A DNA stretch of 25,298 nucleotides from a virus, in the IMG/VR virus record IMGVR_UViG_3300036846_000948, positions 1 to 25,298 of that record. One strand, written 5' to 3'. Under the pieces are notes generated by a model, which did no database searches, was not told the origin of the DNA, and was given only the letters and a program-made list of their open reading frames with translations. The translations under genes and the position numbers were made by a program. Below, piece after piece: positions 8,286 through 14,847 of this stretch (position 1 is its first letter; the number at the start of each line of letters is the position of its first letter).

Positions 8286-8587
8286 GTTGGTGCCTCCAGC
8301 ACGCGGCCGCCGTCGTCTGCCCACCGGCGGTATGCGGCTTCATCGTCAAAGGCGGCGTTGATCGCTTCGACGTTCTCGGCGGTGATCTTGATGACGAGGC
8401 CCCAACCACCAAATCCGATCTGCTCGACCTTCGTCAGGAAGCCGCGTGCAATCATTCGCTCGGCTGCCTTCGTCTGGCCGGGCGAGCAAAGATAACTCTC
8501 GATCCCAAATTCTCGCTGGGAATAGATTGCCGCGCGGATCACGTTCCACTCGCGCGGTTTCAGGACCGTCGGTTGCTCGGTCGTCAT
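8282..8587 (-). CDS. Hypothetical phage protein, 101 aa
   Basis: Both ends are four-base ATGA overlaps with neighbours, which strongly supports coding. The protein is mixed alpha/beta without Cys motifs or membrane segments. The core TKAAERMIARGFLTKVEQIGFGGWGLVIKIT has the shape of a winged-helix recognition unit (helix, turn, two strands), so a small DNA-binding role is possible but weakly supported. I do not recognise a family. Confidence 0.85.
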   Translation of the reverse strand: MTTEQPTVLKPREWNVIRAAIYSQREFGIESYLCSPGQTKAAERMIARGFLTKVEQIGFGGWGLVIKITAENVEAINAAFDDEAAYRRWADDGGRVLEAPT

Positions 8588-8769
8588 TTGAGCACCACGC
8601 GAACAACAGGACTGCTTTTCCGCAGATCATATTCGACCGAATGGACCGTGAGCTGCGTCACGTCGTCGATGATGACGGATTCGCCCTCGCGCGGGACCGC
8701 ATCCATTCTTGCTATCTTGAATACGTTCCGCTCGCCGCCCGGTTTCCTCAAAATAAATTCGATCATCAT
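8584..8769 (-). CDS. Hypothetical small beta-rich protein, 61 aa
   Basis: The start is the first ATG of an ATGATGATC run and overlaps the previous stop as ATGA; the end overlaps the next start in the same way. The sequence MMIEFILRKPGGERNVFKIARM...DDVTQLTVHSVEYDLR suggests five or so short beta strands, a small barrel. No family recognised. A longer ORF in this frame reaching to 9402 is only the shadow of the gene upstream. Confidence 0.82.
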   Translation of the reverse strand: MMIEFILRKPGGERNVFKIARMDAVPREGESVIIDDVTQLTVHSVEYDLRKSSPVVRVVLK

Positions 8770-9857
8770 TCGGTGACCTCGTAGGCTTCGCGCCTCGGCA
8801 TTGGGCGGCTTTGGTCGCCGCGCTCGAACTCGTGCCACCAGTAAATGCCGGTGCTCCTGATCTTGAAGTGGCCGCGAACCTTGTGGCCGCGCGCTTGCTC
8901 GCGGCTCATCCCGTGCGCATGGCCGCGCCGGGCCTCCGTCATCGACAGCGACAGATCGGTGACGTAGTGGGTCAGGAACGGCGCGCGGCCGAGCCGCACG
9001 CGCTTGCGATTGAGCCGCGTCAGATCGGCCGGCACGCTCTCGACCGCGTTGCGCGAATTCATCAGGGCGAGCACCGCCTCCATGAACGGGCCCTCGCCGA
9101 CCGTGTCGGCTTCCCATCCGGTCAGGATGCGCGTCGTTTCTTCGGGGCGCATGCGCAGCATCGAGGCACCGGCACGGGCAAAGAAATTCCACGCGTGGCG
9201 CGACACCCAGCGCGCCGATCGCTTGGTCAGCACGCGCAGCGCCTCGACCTCGCGCGGCGTCTTGGCGAACTTTTCCCAGCCGGGACGGGAATCGGTCATC
9301 ACCCATTTCAGGGTGTCGTCGCTCAACTCGCGCAGCCATCGGCCCTTGCCGGCCTCGATGATGAGATCGAGCATGCTCGACCGCTCGTGCTGCGCGATCC
9401 ACTCATCCGCGAACTGGTTCAACAGCTCCGGGATGTTGCCCTCGGGACGCCAATCGAACACCAGCCCGAACGGACAGACGTTGACGGCGGATTCGCCGGG
9501 CATCTCGGGCAGATCAAAATGCACCCACGCCCACGTCATGGTGCCGATCTGGTCGGCAATGCCCTCGATCAGGCAACCCATCTTGGCCGGCGGCGGTGCT
9601 TCCCTGCGGGTTTGCTCGGCGCCGACCCGGCCGCCCTTCCACTCGATCCACATGGTTTGATAGGGCAGCCGGCAGAGCGGCAGCGCCGTGACCAGGGTCG
9701 ACGGTTTCGAGCGAATGATGTTGGCAGCCGCGTCGCTCGCGTGATCGGTCAGGACGAAGCGCTCGGCGCGCTCGATGCCGGCGCAGACCGACGTCACGAT
9801 GCCATGAATGTCGCAGATGCTCCCGCGCGCCTCCATCAGATGGTCGGAAAGCCTCAC
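8766..9857 (-). CDS. Conserved phage protein with C-terminal RGHF-type motif, 363 aa
   Basis: I choose the GTG at 9857: GGGGAGAG lies six bases ahead and the codon overlaps the upstream stop as GTGA. The upstream extension of the frame is low-complexity shadow sequence. The C-terminal ~75 residues (LNRKRVRLGRAPFLTHYVTDL...GHKVRGHFKIRSTGIYWWHEFERGD) match a motif I know from hypothetical proteins of many phages, where HxVRGHFK is followed by a WW/RGD element. The N-terminal part contains LPLCRLPYQTMWIEW. Its biochemical role is unknown. It is the largest protein of the leftward operon. Confidence 0.9.
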   Translation of the reverse strand: MRLSDHLMEARGSICDIHGIVTSVCAGIERAERFVLTDHASDAAANIIRSKPSTLVTALPLCRLPYQTMWIEWKGGRVGAEQTRREAPPPAKMGCLIEGIADQIGTMTWAWVHFDLPEMPGESAVNVCPFGLVFDWRPEGNIPELLNQFADEWIAQHERSSMLDLIIEAGKGRWLRELSDDTLKWVMTDSRPGWEKFAKTPREVEALRVLTKRSARWVSRHAWNFFARAGASMLRMRPEETTRILTGWEADTVGEGPFMEAVLALMNSRNAVESVPADLTRLNRKRVRLGRAPFLTHYVTDLSLSMTEARRGHAHGMSREQARGHKVRGHFKIRSTGIYWWHEFERGDQSRPMPRREAYEVTE

Positions 9858-10192
9858 GGCATCTCTCCCCACTTCTCGCCGGCATTTCCCCTGTGACGAT
9901 CGGCGACGATCTTCTGGCAGTCCTCCAGCGTGTACGGCCGCGCGATCACGTACACGGCGAAAATAAAATCGGGCTGGCGCGGATTGAGCACGCGCTCGCG
10001 CAGACGCGTTAGCATGCCGCAGAATTCGAGCATCATGGTGCAGCCGACGCACACCGGAATGATTTGGTTGTCGCGCCAGAGCGCGGCCATCGCTGGCTCT
10101 TTCATTCCCAGCTCCTCAAACGATGGGATCACGATGCTATCGTCCGTTTCGTCGCACGCCTTCTTGGTCAGGAACGACATGATGCCGCTCAT
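9854..10192 (-). CDS. Hypothetical protein with CxxC motif, 112 aa
   Basis: The ATG at 10192 overlaps the upstream stop (ATGA) and the stop overlaps the downstream GTG (GTGA). A single C48xxC51 pair in VCVGCTMMLEFCGML could contribute to metal binding, possibly with C58. The region NPRQPDFIFAVYVIARPYTLEDCQKIV looks like a small alpha/beta domain. No recognised family. Confidence 0.83.
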   Translation of the reverse strand: MSGIMSFLTKKACDETDDSIVIPSFEELGMKEPAMAALWRDNQIIPVCVGCTMMLEFCGMLTRLRERVLNPRQPDFIFAVYVIARPYTLEDCQKIVADRHRGNAGEKWGEMP

Positions 10193-10407
10193 TCCAGCTC
10201 CGATTCCTCGCACGCCTCGTAGGCGTCGGGCATGATCGTGAAAGGCGGCAGGCCGATCGCGGCGCGCTTCTGGTTGACGAGCCCCATGCAGCGCTCGCAC
10301 AGCGGCTCGCGGACCCCGTTGACGCGGAAGCTCGGCACCCGCATCGGGTTGAAGACGAAAGGCACGCGGCAGCAGACGCACGGCCCTATGCAAAACGCGA
10401 CGCCCAT
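10189..10407 (-). CDS. Zinc-ribbon-type miniprotein, 72 aa
   Basis: Two CxxC pairs (C10/C13 and C37/C40) frame a beta-hairpin-like stretch (FVFNPMRVPSFRVNGVREP), giving a treble-clef or ribbon fold. The motif PLCERC followed by a short helix is typical of phage Zn miniproteins of this class. There is a three-base gap to the upstream stop and an ATGA overlap downstream. Function unknown; binding to nucleic acid or to a host protein are both open. Confidence 0.84.
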   Translation of the reverse strand: MGVAFCIGPCVCCRVPFVFNPMRVPSFRVNGVREPLCERCMGLVNQKRAAIGLPPFTIMPDAYEACEESELE

Positions 10408-10410
10408 CGG

Positions 10411-10644
10411 TCAACCTCCCGGCGGCAATTCGATCTGCATCATCCGGATATGCGCCCAATCCTGCCGGTAGTCGCAGTGGCAGCAAATCCAGCCGCCTCG
10501 CGTGGCGACCAGATCACGATCGCCGCCGCCTTCGTGGCCCGGACAGGTGAAGGGATGGATGAAACCGAGCCGCTGAAATTTGTTCAGCTTGTCGACTTGC
10601 TCGGCCGTCCAGGGCGCGCGGACTATGCCAGGATCGTCATTCAT
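10411..10644 (-). CDS. Conserved phage Zn-binding protein (HPFTCPGH type), 77 aa
   Basis: The pattern WTAEQVDKLNKFQRLGFIHPFTCPGH...LVATRGGWICCHCDYRQDWAH is one I recognise from many unrelated phages as a conserved hypothetical family. C34, H37, C54 or C55, and C57 can form a zinc site. The start overlaps the previous stop as ATGA. The role is unknown in every member I can recall. Confidence 0.88.
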   Translation of the reverse strand: MNDDPGIVRAPWTAEQVDKLNKFQRLGFIHPFTCPGHEGGGDRDLVATRGGWICCHCDYRQDWAHIRMMQIELPPGG

Positions 10645-11063
10645 TGCTGCACCTTGTGGACCATGTTGATCGCCTTGCCGACCTCGGCGCCCGCGATGAA
10701 GTCCTCGACCCAGATGTGAACCCCGCTCGACCCATCGGGCGAAAACGGAATCCCGCATTCCTTCGCGATCATTTCCGCTGCCCACGGATTCGGCAGCGTC
10801 CCGCGCACCGAGATTGAAATGTGGATGCACAGGCCCGCCGTTGGTTGCTCCTCGAAGCTGATCGACAGCCGGTAGCCGTTCGGCAAGATGACGTGCTCAG
10901 ATGACGTGACCCGCTTGCCGACGCGATCCGCGAGCGTCACGTGGAACTTGTCGGGCACGCCCAACCGCTCGAACTCGGCGCGCGGCACCGGATGCTGGCG
11001 CGCCCGCGCAATCGCCGCCTGGATCGCGGCGTGCTCGGGCGCGCCTATGACCAGCGTCGTCAT
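10641..11063 (-). CDS. Hypothetical protein, 140 aa
   Basis: The ATG overlaps the upstream TGA by one base (TGATG) and the end overlaps the next start by four. An N-terminal helical region (HAAIQAAIARARQHPVPRAEFERLG) is followed by a beta-rich core (YRLSISFEEQPTAGLCIHISISV) and a C-terminal helix pair. No motif points to an enzyme, and no family is recognised. Confidence 0.85.
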   Translation of the reverse strand: MTTLVIGAPEHAAIQAAIARARQHPVPRAEFERLGVPDKFHVTLADRVGKRVTSSEHVILPNGYRLSISFEEQPTAGLCIHISISVRGTLPNPWAAEMIAKECGIPFSPDGSSGVHIWVEDFIAGAEVGKAINMVHKVQQ

Positions 11064-11698
11064 CAGGGTGCCGACAGGTTGACGACCAGCCGCAGATTGC
11101 GGTCGAGCACGAAGCGCATATGCGTGCGCCGCTCCATCGCCTGGATGATGGCGCGCGCCTCGGCGAGCTTGATGCCGAGATCGGTTTGCAGCTTCATGAA
11201 ATCGGCATCGGCCGGCACCTGATAGACCGGCGCCTGCGGCTTGGGCAGCGGCGCGGTCGGCGAGGCGCCGTTGCCGTTGCCGTTGTGTGGCTTCGCTTCG
11301 GCCTGGACCTCGCGCGTGAACTCGGCCTCCGCATCGATCCAGGCCGGCGGCAGCGCCGGCAATCGCATGGTGTGGTTGTCCTTGGAAAACTCGGGCCGAA
11401 CATAGATGGCCCTGCGCTCGCAAGGCGACAGCTCGAAATTCGCGATGGTGGTGGCGAGATAGATCAGCGTGCCTTTGGGCGGTATTTGAGGCTTTAGTCC
11501 CTTGGGATCGGCCGTGATAATGAAGCCGTTCGCAGGCTGGCCGCGTATCGAGAGCTTCTTGGGATTGCCGATCCGCGCCAGCATCGGCTTGCGAAGATGG
11601 AGCCGCAGGAACAAATAGTCGTCCGTTCCCGCAAAGACCGAAACCCCGACAAGATTATCCTTCGGGTCCGCTAGCTTGCGCGTCGTAACATCCAACAT
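11063..11698 (-). CDS. Hypothetical two-domain protein, 211 aa
   Basis: GGAG seven bases ahead supports the ATG at 11698 over one further upstream. Residues 1-~115 form a beta-rich domain (DDYLFLRLHLRKP...GFIITADPKG). A flexible Asn/Gly/Pro/Ala-rich linker (around 130-155, with HNGNGNG) joins it to a ~50-residue C-terminal helical unit (DADFMKLQTDLGIKLAEARAIIQAM). This resembles a ligand- or DNA-binding head plus oligomerisation tail. The first 44 bases overlap the end of the upstream gene, the longest overlap in the operon. Not recognised. Confidence 0.86.
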   Translation of the reverse strand: MLDVTTRKLADPKDNLVGVSVFAGTDDYLFLRLHLRKPMLARIGNPKKLSIRGQPANGFIITADPKGLKPQIPPKGTLIYLATTIANFELSPCERRAIYVRPEFSKDNHTMRLPALPPAWIDAEAEFTREVQAEAKPHNGNGNGASPTAPLPKPQAPVYQVPADADFMKLQTDLGIKLAEARAIIQAMERRTHMRFVLDRNLRLVVNLSAP

Positions 11699-12245
11699 CT
11701 CGCTTCTCCGTTGGGTTGGTTGTTGTTGTTTTAATGGGCGCACCATCGCGCCATTTCTCTACGCTCGACCACTCGCCGGCCCTGATGACCAGGTTTGGAT
11801 TGGTGAGCGACGTCCTCCCGTAGGTATAGGAGCCCGTGTGCATCAGCGCGAACCAGTCGCATTTGACGTCGCTGGCAATCGCGCTCTCGACCACCGTGAA
11901 CGGGCCCGTCGGATAGGCGCTCGTGTTGAACCGGCCCTTGTGATTCGCGAGATGCGGACAGGCCTGGAGCGCATAGATCGCGCAGTCCTTGTGCATCGGC
12001 GGATCGAGGAACAGCCGGTTGACCACGCACAGATCGCCGCCGATGAAATACAGGTGCCGCCCGAGCGGCTGGCCGCACATGCCGCACAGGCGCGCTTGCA
12101 GGCAATGCATCAGCTTGGCGTCATCGACGGCGCGAAAATCCGGTTTGCCATCGCCGTCAAGCAACGTGACGTAAGTGATCGGATAGCCGCGCGCGTCACG
12201 CGGTCGGGTGTGCAGACGCGGCGGGATCGCGGGCAGCTCGGTCAT
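11655..12245 (-). CDS. Conserved phage Cys-rich protein (CGMCGQPLG type), 196 aa
   Basis: The pattern DARGYPITYVTLLDGDGKPDFR...C54GMC57GQPLG...C73VVNR...DPPMH85KDC88...C96PHL is one I know from phages of Rhizobiales and Actinobacteria, always hypothetical. The cysteines and histidine are spaced to build one or two metal sites. AAGGAAG precedes the ATG, which also forms an ATGA overlap with the upstream stop. The C-terminal ~50 residues run into the next gene. Function unknown. Confidence 0.88.
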   Translation of the reverse strand: MTELPAIPPRLHTRPRDARGYPITYVTLLDGDGKPDFRAVDDAKLMHCLQARLCGMCGQPLGRHLYFIGGDLCVVNRLFLDPPMHKDCAIYALQACPHLANHKGRFNTSAYPTGPFTVVESAIASDVKCDWFALMHTGSYTYGRTSLTNPNLVIRAGEWSSVEKWRDGAPIKTTTTNPTEKRDVGCYDAQASGPEG

Positions 12246-12463
12246 TTCTTCCTTGCTCGCTCGAATACGTCGGTGAAGGTCAAGGCCGGGTCGATGCGCA
12301 GCATGTCGACCATCTCGGCGAGTGAGGCGTGCGGCGCCTCGACGCCGATCTCGAAATGGCAACCGGGGTGCGCCACGTCGAAATCGCGGACGTGCTGCAC
12401 AAACGCCTTCTCGAGCCCGGTCGGGATGTAGGCGATGATGAAGGTCTTAGTTTCCGTCGTCAT
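12242..12463 (-). CDS. Hypothetical small protein, 73 aa
   Basis: ATGA overlaps at both ends support this small gene. The sequence MTTETKTFIIAYIPTGLEKAFVQHVRDFD suggests a beta-alpha-beta unit followed by an acidic C-terminal helix (SLAEMVDMLRI). It has no membrane or metal motif and belongs to no family I recognise. Confidence 0.82.
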   Translation of the reverse strand: MTTETKTFIIAYIPTGLEKAFVQHVRDFDVAHPGCHFEIGVEAPHASLAEMVDMLRIDPALTFTDVFERARKK

Positions 12464-12678
12464 CGGAACGCCAGCGCCAGCAATTGGGCGACGCAAACGG
12501 TGGCCAGGACCATGATGCCCCATAGCGCGCGATCGAGCGCCCGGCCGGCGGTCTGCACGGAGATGCACATGGCCTGGATCGCCGTCAGCATTTGCATCAT
12601 GTCGATATCTTGCTTGGGGAAATGCTTGGCGATCTCCGCGAGCGGGTCGAGTGGTGGTCGCTCGGTTTCCTCGGTCAT
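12460..12678 (-). CDS. Small single-pass membrane protein, 72 aa
   Basis: The N-terminal ~45 residues are polar and helical (PLAEIAKHFPKQDIDMMQMLTAIQ) and the C-terminus is a hydrophobic segment (ALWGIMVLATVCVAQLLALAF, about residues 51-71) ending in one Arg. A soluble head with a C-terminal anchor is expected. It could be a holin-like or superinfection protein, but it lacks neighbouring lysis genes, so this stays open. ATGA overlaps on both sides. Confidence 0.85.
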   Translation of the reverse strand: MTEETERPPLDPLAEIAKHFPKQDIDMMQMLTAIQAMCISVQTAGRALDRALWGIMVLATVCVAQLLALAFR

Positions 12679-13328
12679 GACGATGCGACCCTTTGCGCCG
12701 GCTGTTCGTTCCAGACGCCGAACTTATCGATCAGCGCGTCAACCACCGGCATGCGCCTATGCGGATCGCGCCCGTCGCCGCCGTATTGCCAGCTCTTGTT
12801 GCTCGGGTTGTCGAACCATCCAATGCTGACTTCCTCGCTCTCGACGCCGTAAGCGGCGGACGCGATCACGTCGAGGTTCCACCATGCGCGAATGCGCTTG
12901 TCCGAAAGTGGTAGCGCCATCATGCCGGGCAGCTCCTGCCACTGCGGACGTCGAACCGGATAGAGCGTGGTGTCGATCAGGAACTCGCGACCCCGCGTTT
13001 TGACGGTCACGACCATGTGGCCCTTCCAGCTGTCCTTCAATACGCGCTTATCGTGGGGCGCCCCGATCGCGAGCGAATGCAGCAGCTTGCCATCGCGCTC
13101 GGCCCAGAGCACGGTCGCGACCGGCCGCGCCACCGCGTTGAAGCCGATACGCACCAGGAAATCGCGCACCGTCAGCGAGGACAGAACGCAGGCATGGCGA
13201 GAGTAGAAGGGTTTGATATCGGGGCGTAGATCGAAGGCGGGATGCAACGTGTCGGCGATGACCGCCAGCGCCTTGACCAGCTTCGCCGGCGGGTACGGCT
13301 CGGTGACGTACAGATCGCCGAGGTTCAT
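12675..13328 (-). CDS. Putative transglutaminase/papain-like cysteine enzyme, 217 aa
   Basis: C47 opens a helix (HACVLSSLTVRDFLVRIGF), H104 lies in WKGHMVVTV followed by a beta strand, and D119 in FLIDTTLYP. The order and spacing Cys, then GH-beta, then D after the next strand are those of transglutaminase-like or papain-fold enzymes, including peptide-maturing cysteine proteases. No family name can be given from sequence reading alone. The Trp-rich C-terminus (SNKSWQYGGDGRD) looks like an additional element. No signal peptide is seen, so it would act in the cytoplasm. Coupled to both neighbours by ATGA. Confidence 0.85.
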   Translation of the reverse strand: MNLGDLYVTEPYPPAKLVKALAVIADTLHPAFDLRPDIKPFYSRHACVLSSLTVRDFLVRIGFNAVARPVATVLWAERDGKLLHSLAIGAPHDKRVLKDSWKGHMVVTVKTRGREFLIDTTLYPVRRPQWQELPGMMALPLSDKRIRAWWNLDVIASAAYGVESEEVSIGWFDNPSNKSWQYGGDGRDPHRRMPVVDALIDKFGVWNEQPAQRVASS

Positions 13329-13801
13329 TGCGGCGTCCCCAGCGCAGGAAGCAACCCGACCATGCGACCTTCCATACCGTCAAATTTGTCGATGACCAGC
13401 GGACCTAGCCGCACCTTGCCGCGCTCGCGAATGATGTCGCAGCGAGCCATCAGCATGCCGAGGGTTTGATCCTCGCCCGTGATCATCAGAATTTCTTTCC
13501 GATCGGGATGGTTCTTGATGCCTTGCTCATAGGCTCGATCTATCTCGGCCCGGTCGACGCACTTGCGTTCCAAAATCCAGGCCTCATCGATGAAGACATA
13601 GCGCACGACCTTCCTGATGATCATCAGCGCTTTGAGCATCGCGACCTGGGTGTCTTTGTCGTGGCTGATCGGCCCGCTGAACAGATGCTCGCCGTCAGCG
13701 GTGACCATGTGCCAAACCGGGGAGAAGTGGCCCTGTGCCAGAAATTGCTTCTGCGCGACGGCGGCGGCCGTCTCGATCAGCTCGTGCAGGACGTCGGTCA
13801 T
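13325..13801 (-). CDS. Conserved hypothetical phage protein, 158 aa
   Basis: The pattern VWHMVTADGEHLF...DKDTQVAMLKALMIIRKVVRYVFIDEAWILE looks like a small alpha/beta domain that I have seen in hypothetical proteins of bacteria and phages, often described by the motif of an acidic residue followed by AW. No catalytic site is evident. ATGA junctions with both neighbours support coding. Function unknown. Confidence 0.86.
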   Translation of the reverse strand: MTDVLHELIETAAAVAQKQFLAQGHFSPVWHMVTADGEHLFSGPISHDKDTQVAMLKALMIIRKVVRYVFIDEAWILERKCVDRAEIDRAYEQGIKNHPDRKEILMITGEDQTLGMLMARCDIIRERGKVRLGPLVIDKFDGMEGRMVGLLPALGTPQ

Positions 13802-14076
13802 GCGTTCCCCAATTCGTCATCTGGCGCCGGTCGCTCGTCCCAGGAGACGGGGCGGGAGCCGGTCGCGTCCTTCAAGATGTCACCGACTGCCTCGCGCATC
13901 AGCGCCATGAACTGCGCCTTGCGCCGTGGGTGGTTGCGGACGATCCCCATCCTGATCGAGCCGAGAAAGAGAGCGCCGACCATCGTGCCAGGCATCGCGT
14001 AGTAGGCGTTCCAGCACTCGCCTTCCTCGCGTAGCGCGAGGCGCCCGGCTTCGATGGCAGCGGGCTTGTCGATCAT
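13798..14076 (-). CDS. Hypothetical protein, 92 aa
   Basis: It is mostly helical: MIDKPAAIEAGRLALREEGECWNAYYAM, then GTMVGALFLGSIRMGIV, then MREAVGDILKD and a Pro/Asp-rich tail. The middle segment is moderately hydrophobic but has charged residues close by, so a membrane span is uncertain. It is the second gene of the leftward operon, ten bases after the HTH gene and overlapping the next start as ATGA. Similar short proteins occur in Rhizobiales phages; function is not known. Confidence 0.83.
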   Translation of the reverse strand: MIDKPAAIEAGRLALREEGECWNAYYAMPGTMVGALFLGSIRMGIVRNHPRRKAQFMALMREAVGDILKDATGSRPVSWDERPAPDDELGNA

Positions 14077-14086
14077 TCTCTCTCCG

Positions 14087-14320
14087 TTACGCCGCCGGTG
14101 GCGGGTCTTGCTGCTCTTGCATCCTGCGGCGCCATTCGTCCGCTGCTTCCTTCGAAATCAGCACTCGCGCCCCGAGCCTGATCTCTGTCGGTCCCTGACC
14201 CTTCTCGCGCAGCATGTAGTAAAACTGGCGAGAGATGCGGTTCCTCAAGCAGAATTCCTCGATCGAGAGACAGTCAGCGGGCGTTTCTCGTTTTGGCGTC
14301 TGTCGTGAAACACGGGACAT
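14087..14320 (-). CDS. HTH DNA-binding protein (AlpA/excisionase-like), 77 aa
   Basis: The helix-turn-helix reads LSIEEFCLRNRISRQFYYMLREKGQGPTEIRLGARVLISKEAADEWRRRM, matching the MerR-like fold of excisionases and AlpA-type regulators: helix, recognition helix, wing, C-terminal helix. It is divergent from the integrase across the 14321-14839 gap and heads the leftward operon. Directing excision (Xis), regulating int and/or controlling its own operon are therefore the likely roles. AAAGGA precedes the ATG by about nine bases. Which of these roles applies cannot be told from sequence. Confidence 0.87.
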   Translation of the reverse strand: MSRVSRQTPKRETPADCLSIEEFCLRNRISRQFYYMLREKGQGPTEIRLGARVLISKEAADEWRRRMQEQQDPPPAA

Positions 14321-14404
14321 TTCGTTCGGTCCTTTTCATCGGGTTCGGCCCCGGCCGTTCCCGAATCTAAGGCACCGCTCGCGTCTGCATTGAAAGGACG
14401 AAAT
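14319..14404. repeat. Imperfect inverted repeat at the HTH gene start
   Basis: The left arm (14319-14338) contains ATTTCG and TCCTTTTCA separated by five bases. The right arm (14391-14404, TGAAAGGACGAAAT) is the reverse complement of those two parts joined. The left arm covers the ribosome site and start codon of the HTH gene, so this could be an operator or a chance similarity. Confidence 0.4.
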
Positions 14405-14839
14405 ACAGCTATTGCGCCCCTTCAACAGCCTTTGACAGACCCTGCGGAAATTGTGGCGGGCCGCAACCGTAAAATGACACCCTGTGGAAGGCGGTCGGCG
14501 AATTTTTACGCCCGGTCGTCCGGTCGAGCGGACCCTTCCCGACCCCCGAAAAGGGTCCGGTCGGCGAGGGATGCGTGGCGCGCATGGGGTACGCGTATTC
14601 TCATACCCCGAGGGCCCCGAAATGGACACCTATGCGGAAAAGCCCCATATTTCAATGCGATAGCATGGGTGGGAACGCCCACAAGGGGCGCTCTTCGCTT
14701 ACCATCCAGATACAACGTCGACAAGGATTGACACGATAAACCATTGATATGCAAAACGGAATGGTCCAAGTTGTGGATTGCAGACACGCATTGACAGCCT
14801 TTGGGAAAGGCTCGATTTGCGGTTCAACCCACCCCCAAA
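14321..14839. promoter_or_regulatory. Divergent intergenic region; candidate attP/operator zone
   Basis: This is the only gap above 300 bases. It lies between the leftward HTH gene and the rightward integrase, so it must hold promoters for both operons. Three TTGACA hexamers on the + strand (14432, 14728, 14791) could be -35 boxes, but none has a convincing -10 at 16-18 bases. Also present are direct repeats of CCCCxAAATGGACAC, a perfect 9-bp hairpin at 14529-14559, a GGGGTA/TACCCC pair around TACGCGTA (14586-14609), a hairpin GTGGG-AACG-CCCAC (14669-14682) and ACAGCCTTTG twice (14425, 14794). No tRNA fragment was recognised, so an att core cannot be named. Confidence 0.7.
14529..14559. repeat. 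Perfect 9-bp inverted repeat (hairpin)
   Basis: CGGACCCTT and AAGGGTCCG pair perfectly around a 13-base C-rich loop. There is no T-tract on either strand, so it is not an intrinsic terminator. It is flanked by two copies of GGTCGGCGA (near 14493 and 14561). A recombinase or regulator site is possible. Confidence 0.6.
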
Positions 14840-14847
14840 ATGGACAC
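14615..14847 (+). repeat. Direct repeat pair CCCCxAAATGGACAC
   Basis: Copies at 14615-14629 and 14833-14847 match at 14 of 15 bases and are spaced 218 bases apart. A third, shortened relative (AAAATGACACCC) lies at about 14471. The second copy contains the likely ATG of the integrase, so a protein bound there would block its translation start or transcription. Confidence 0.6.

Noticed and set aside
8811-9896. 361-aa ORF opposite the RGHF-type protein
   Set aside because: Shadow; the leftward protein has a known conserved C-terminal pattern and a GTGA junction.
14529-14560. Intrinsic terminator from the 9-bp hairpin
   Set aside because: No T-tract follows the stem on either strand.
14500-14640. 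tRNA gene or tRNA 3' fragment as att site
   Set aside because: I could not fold a cloverleaf or recognise a T-arm and acceptor end in the region.
14728-14756. A consensus sigma-70 promoter for int at TTGACA 14728
   Set aside because: A -35-like hexamer exists, but nothing close to TATAAT lies 16-18 bases downstream; kept only as a hint in the intergenic entry.
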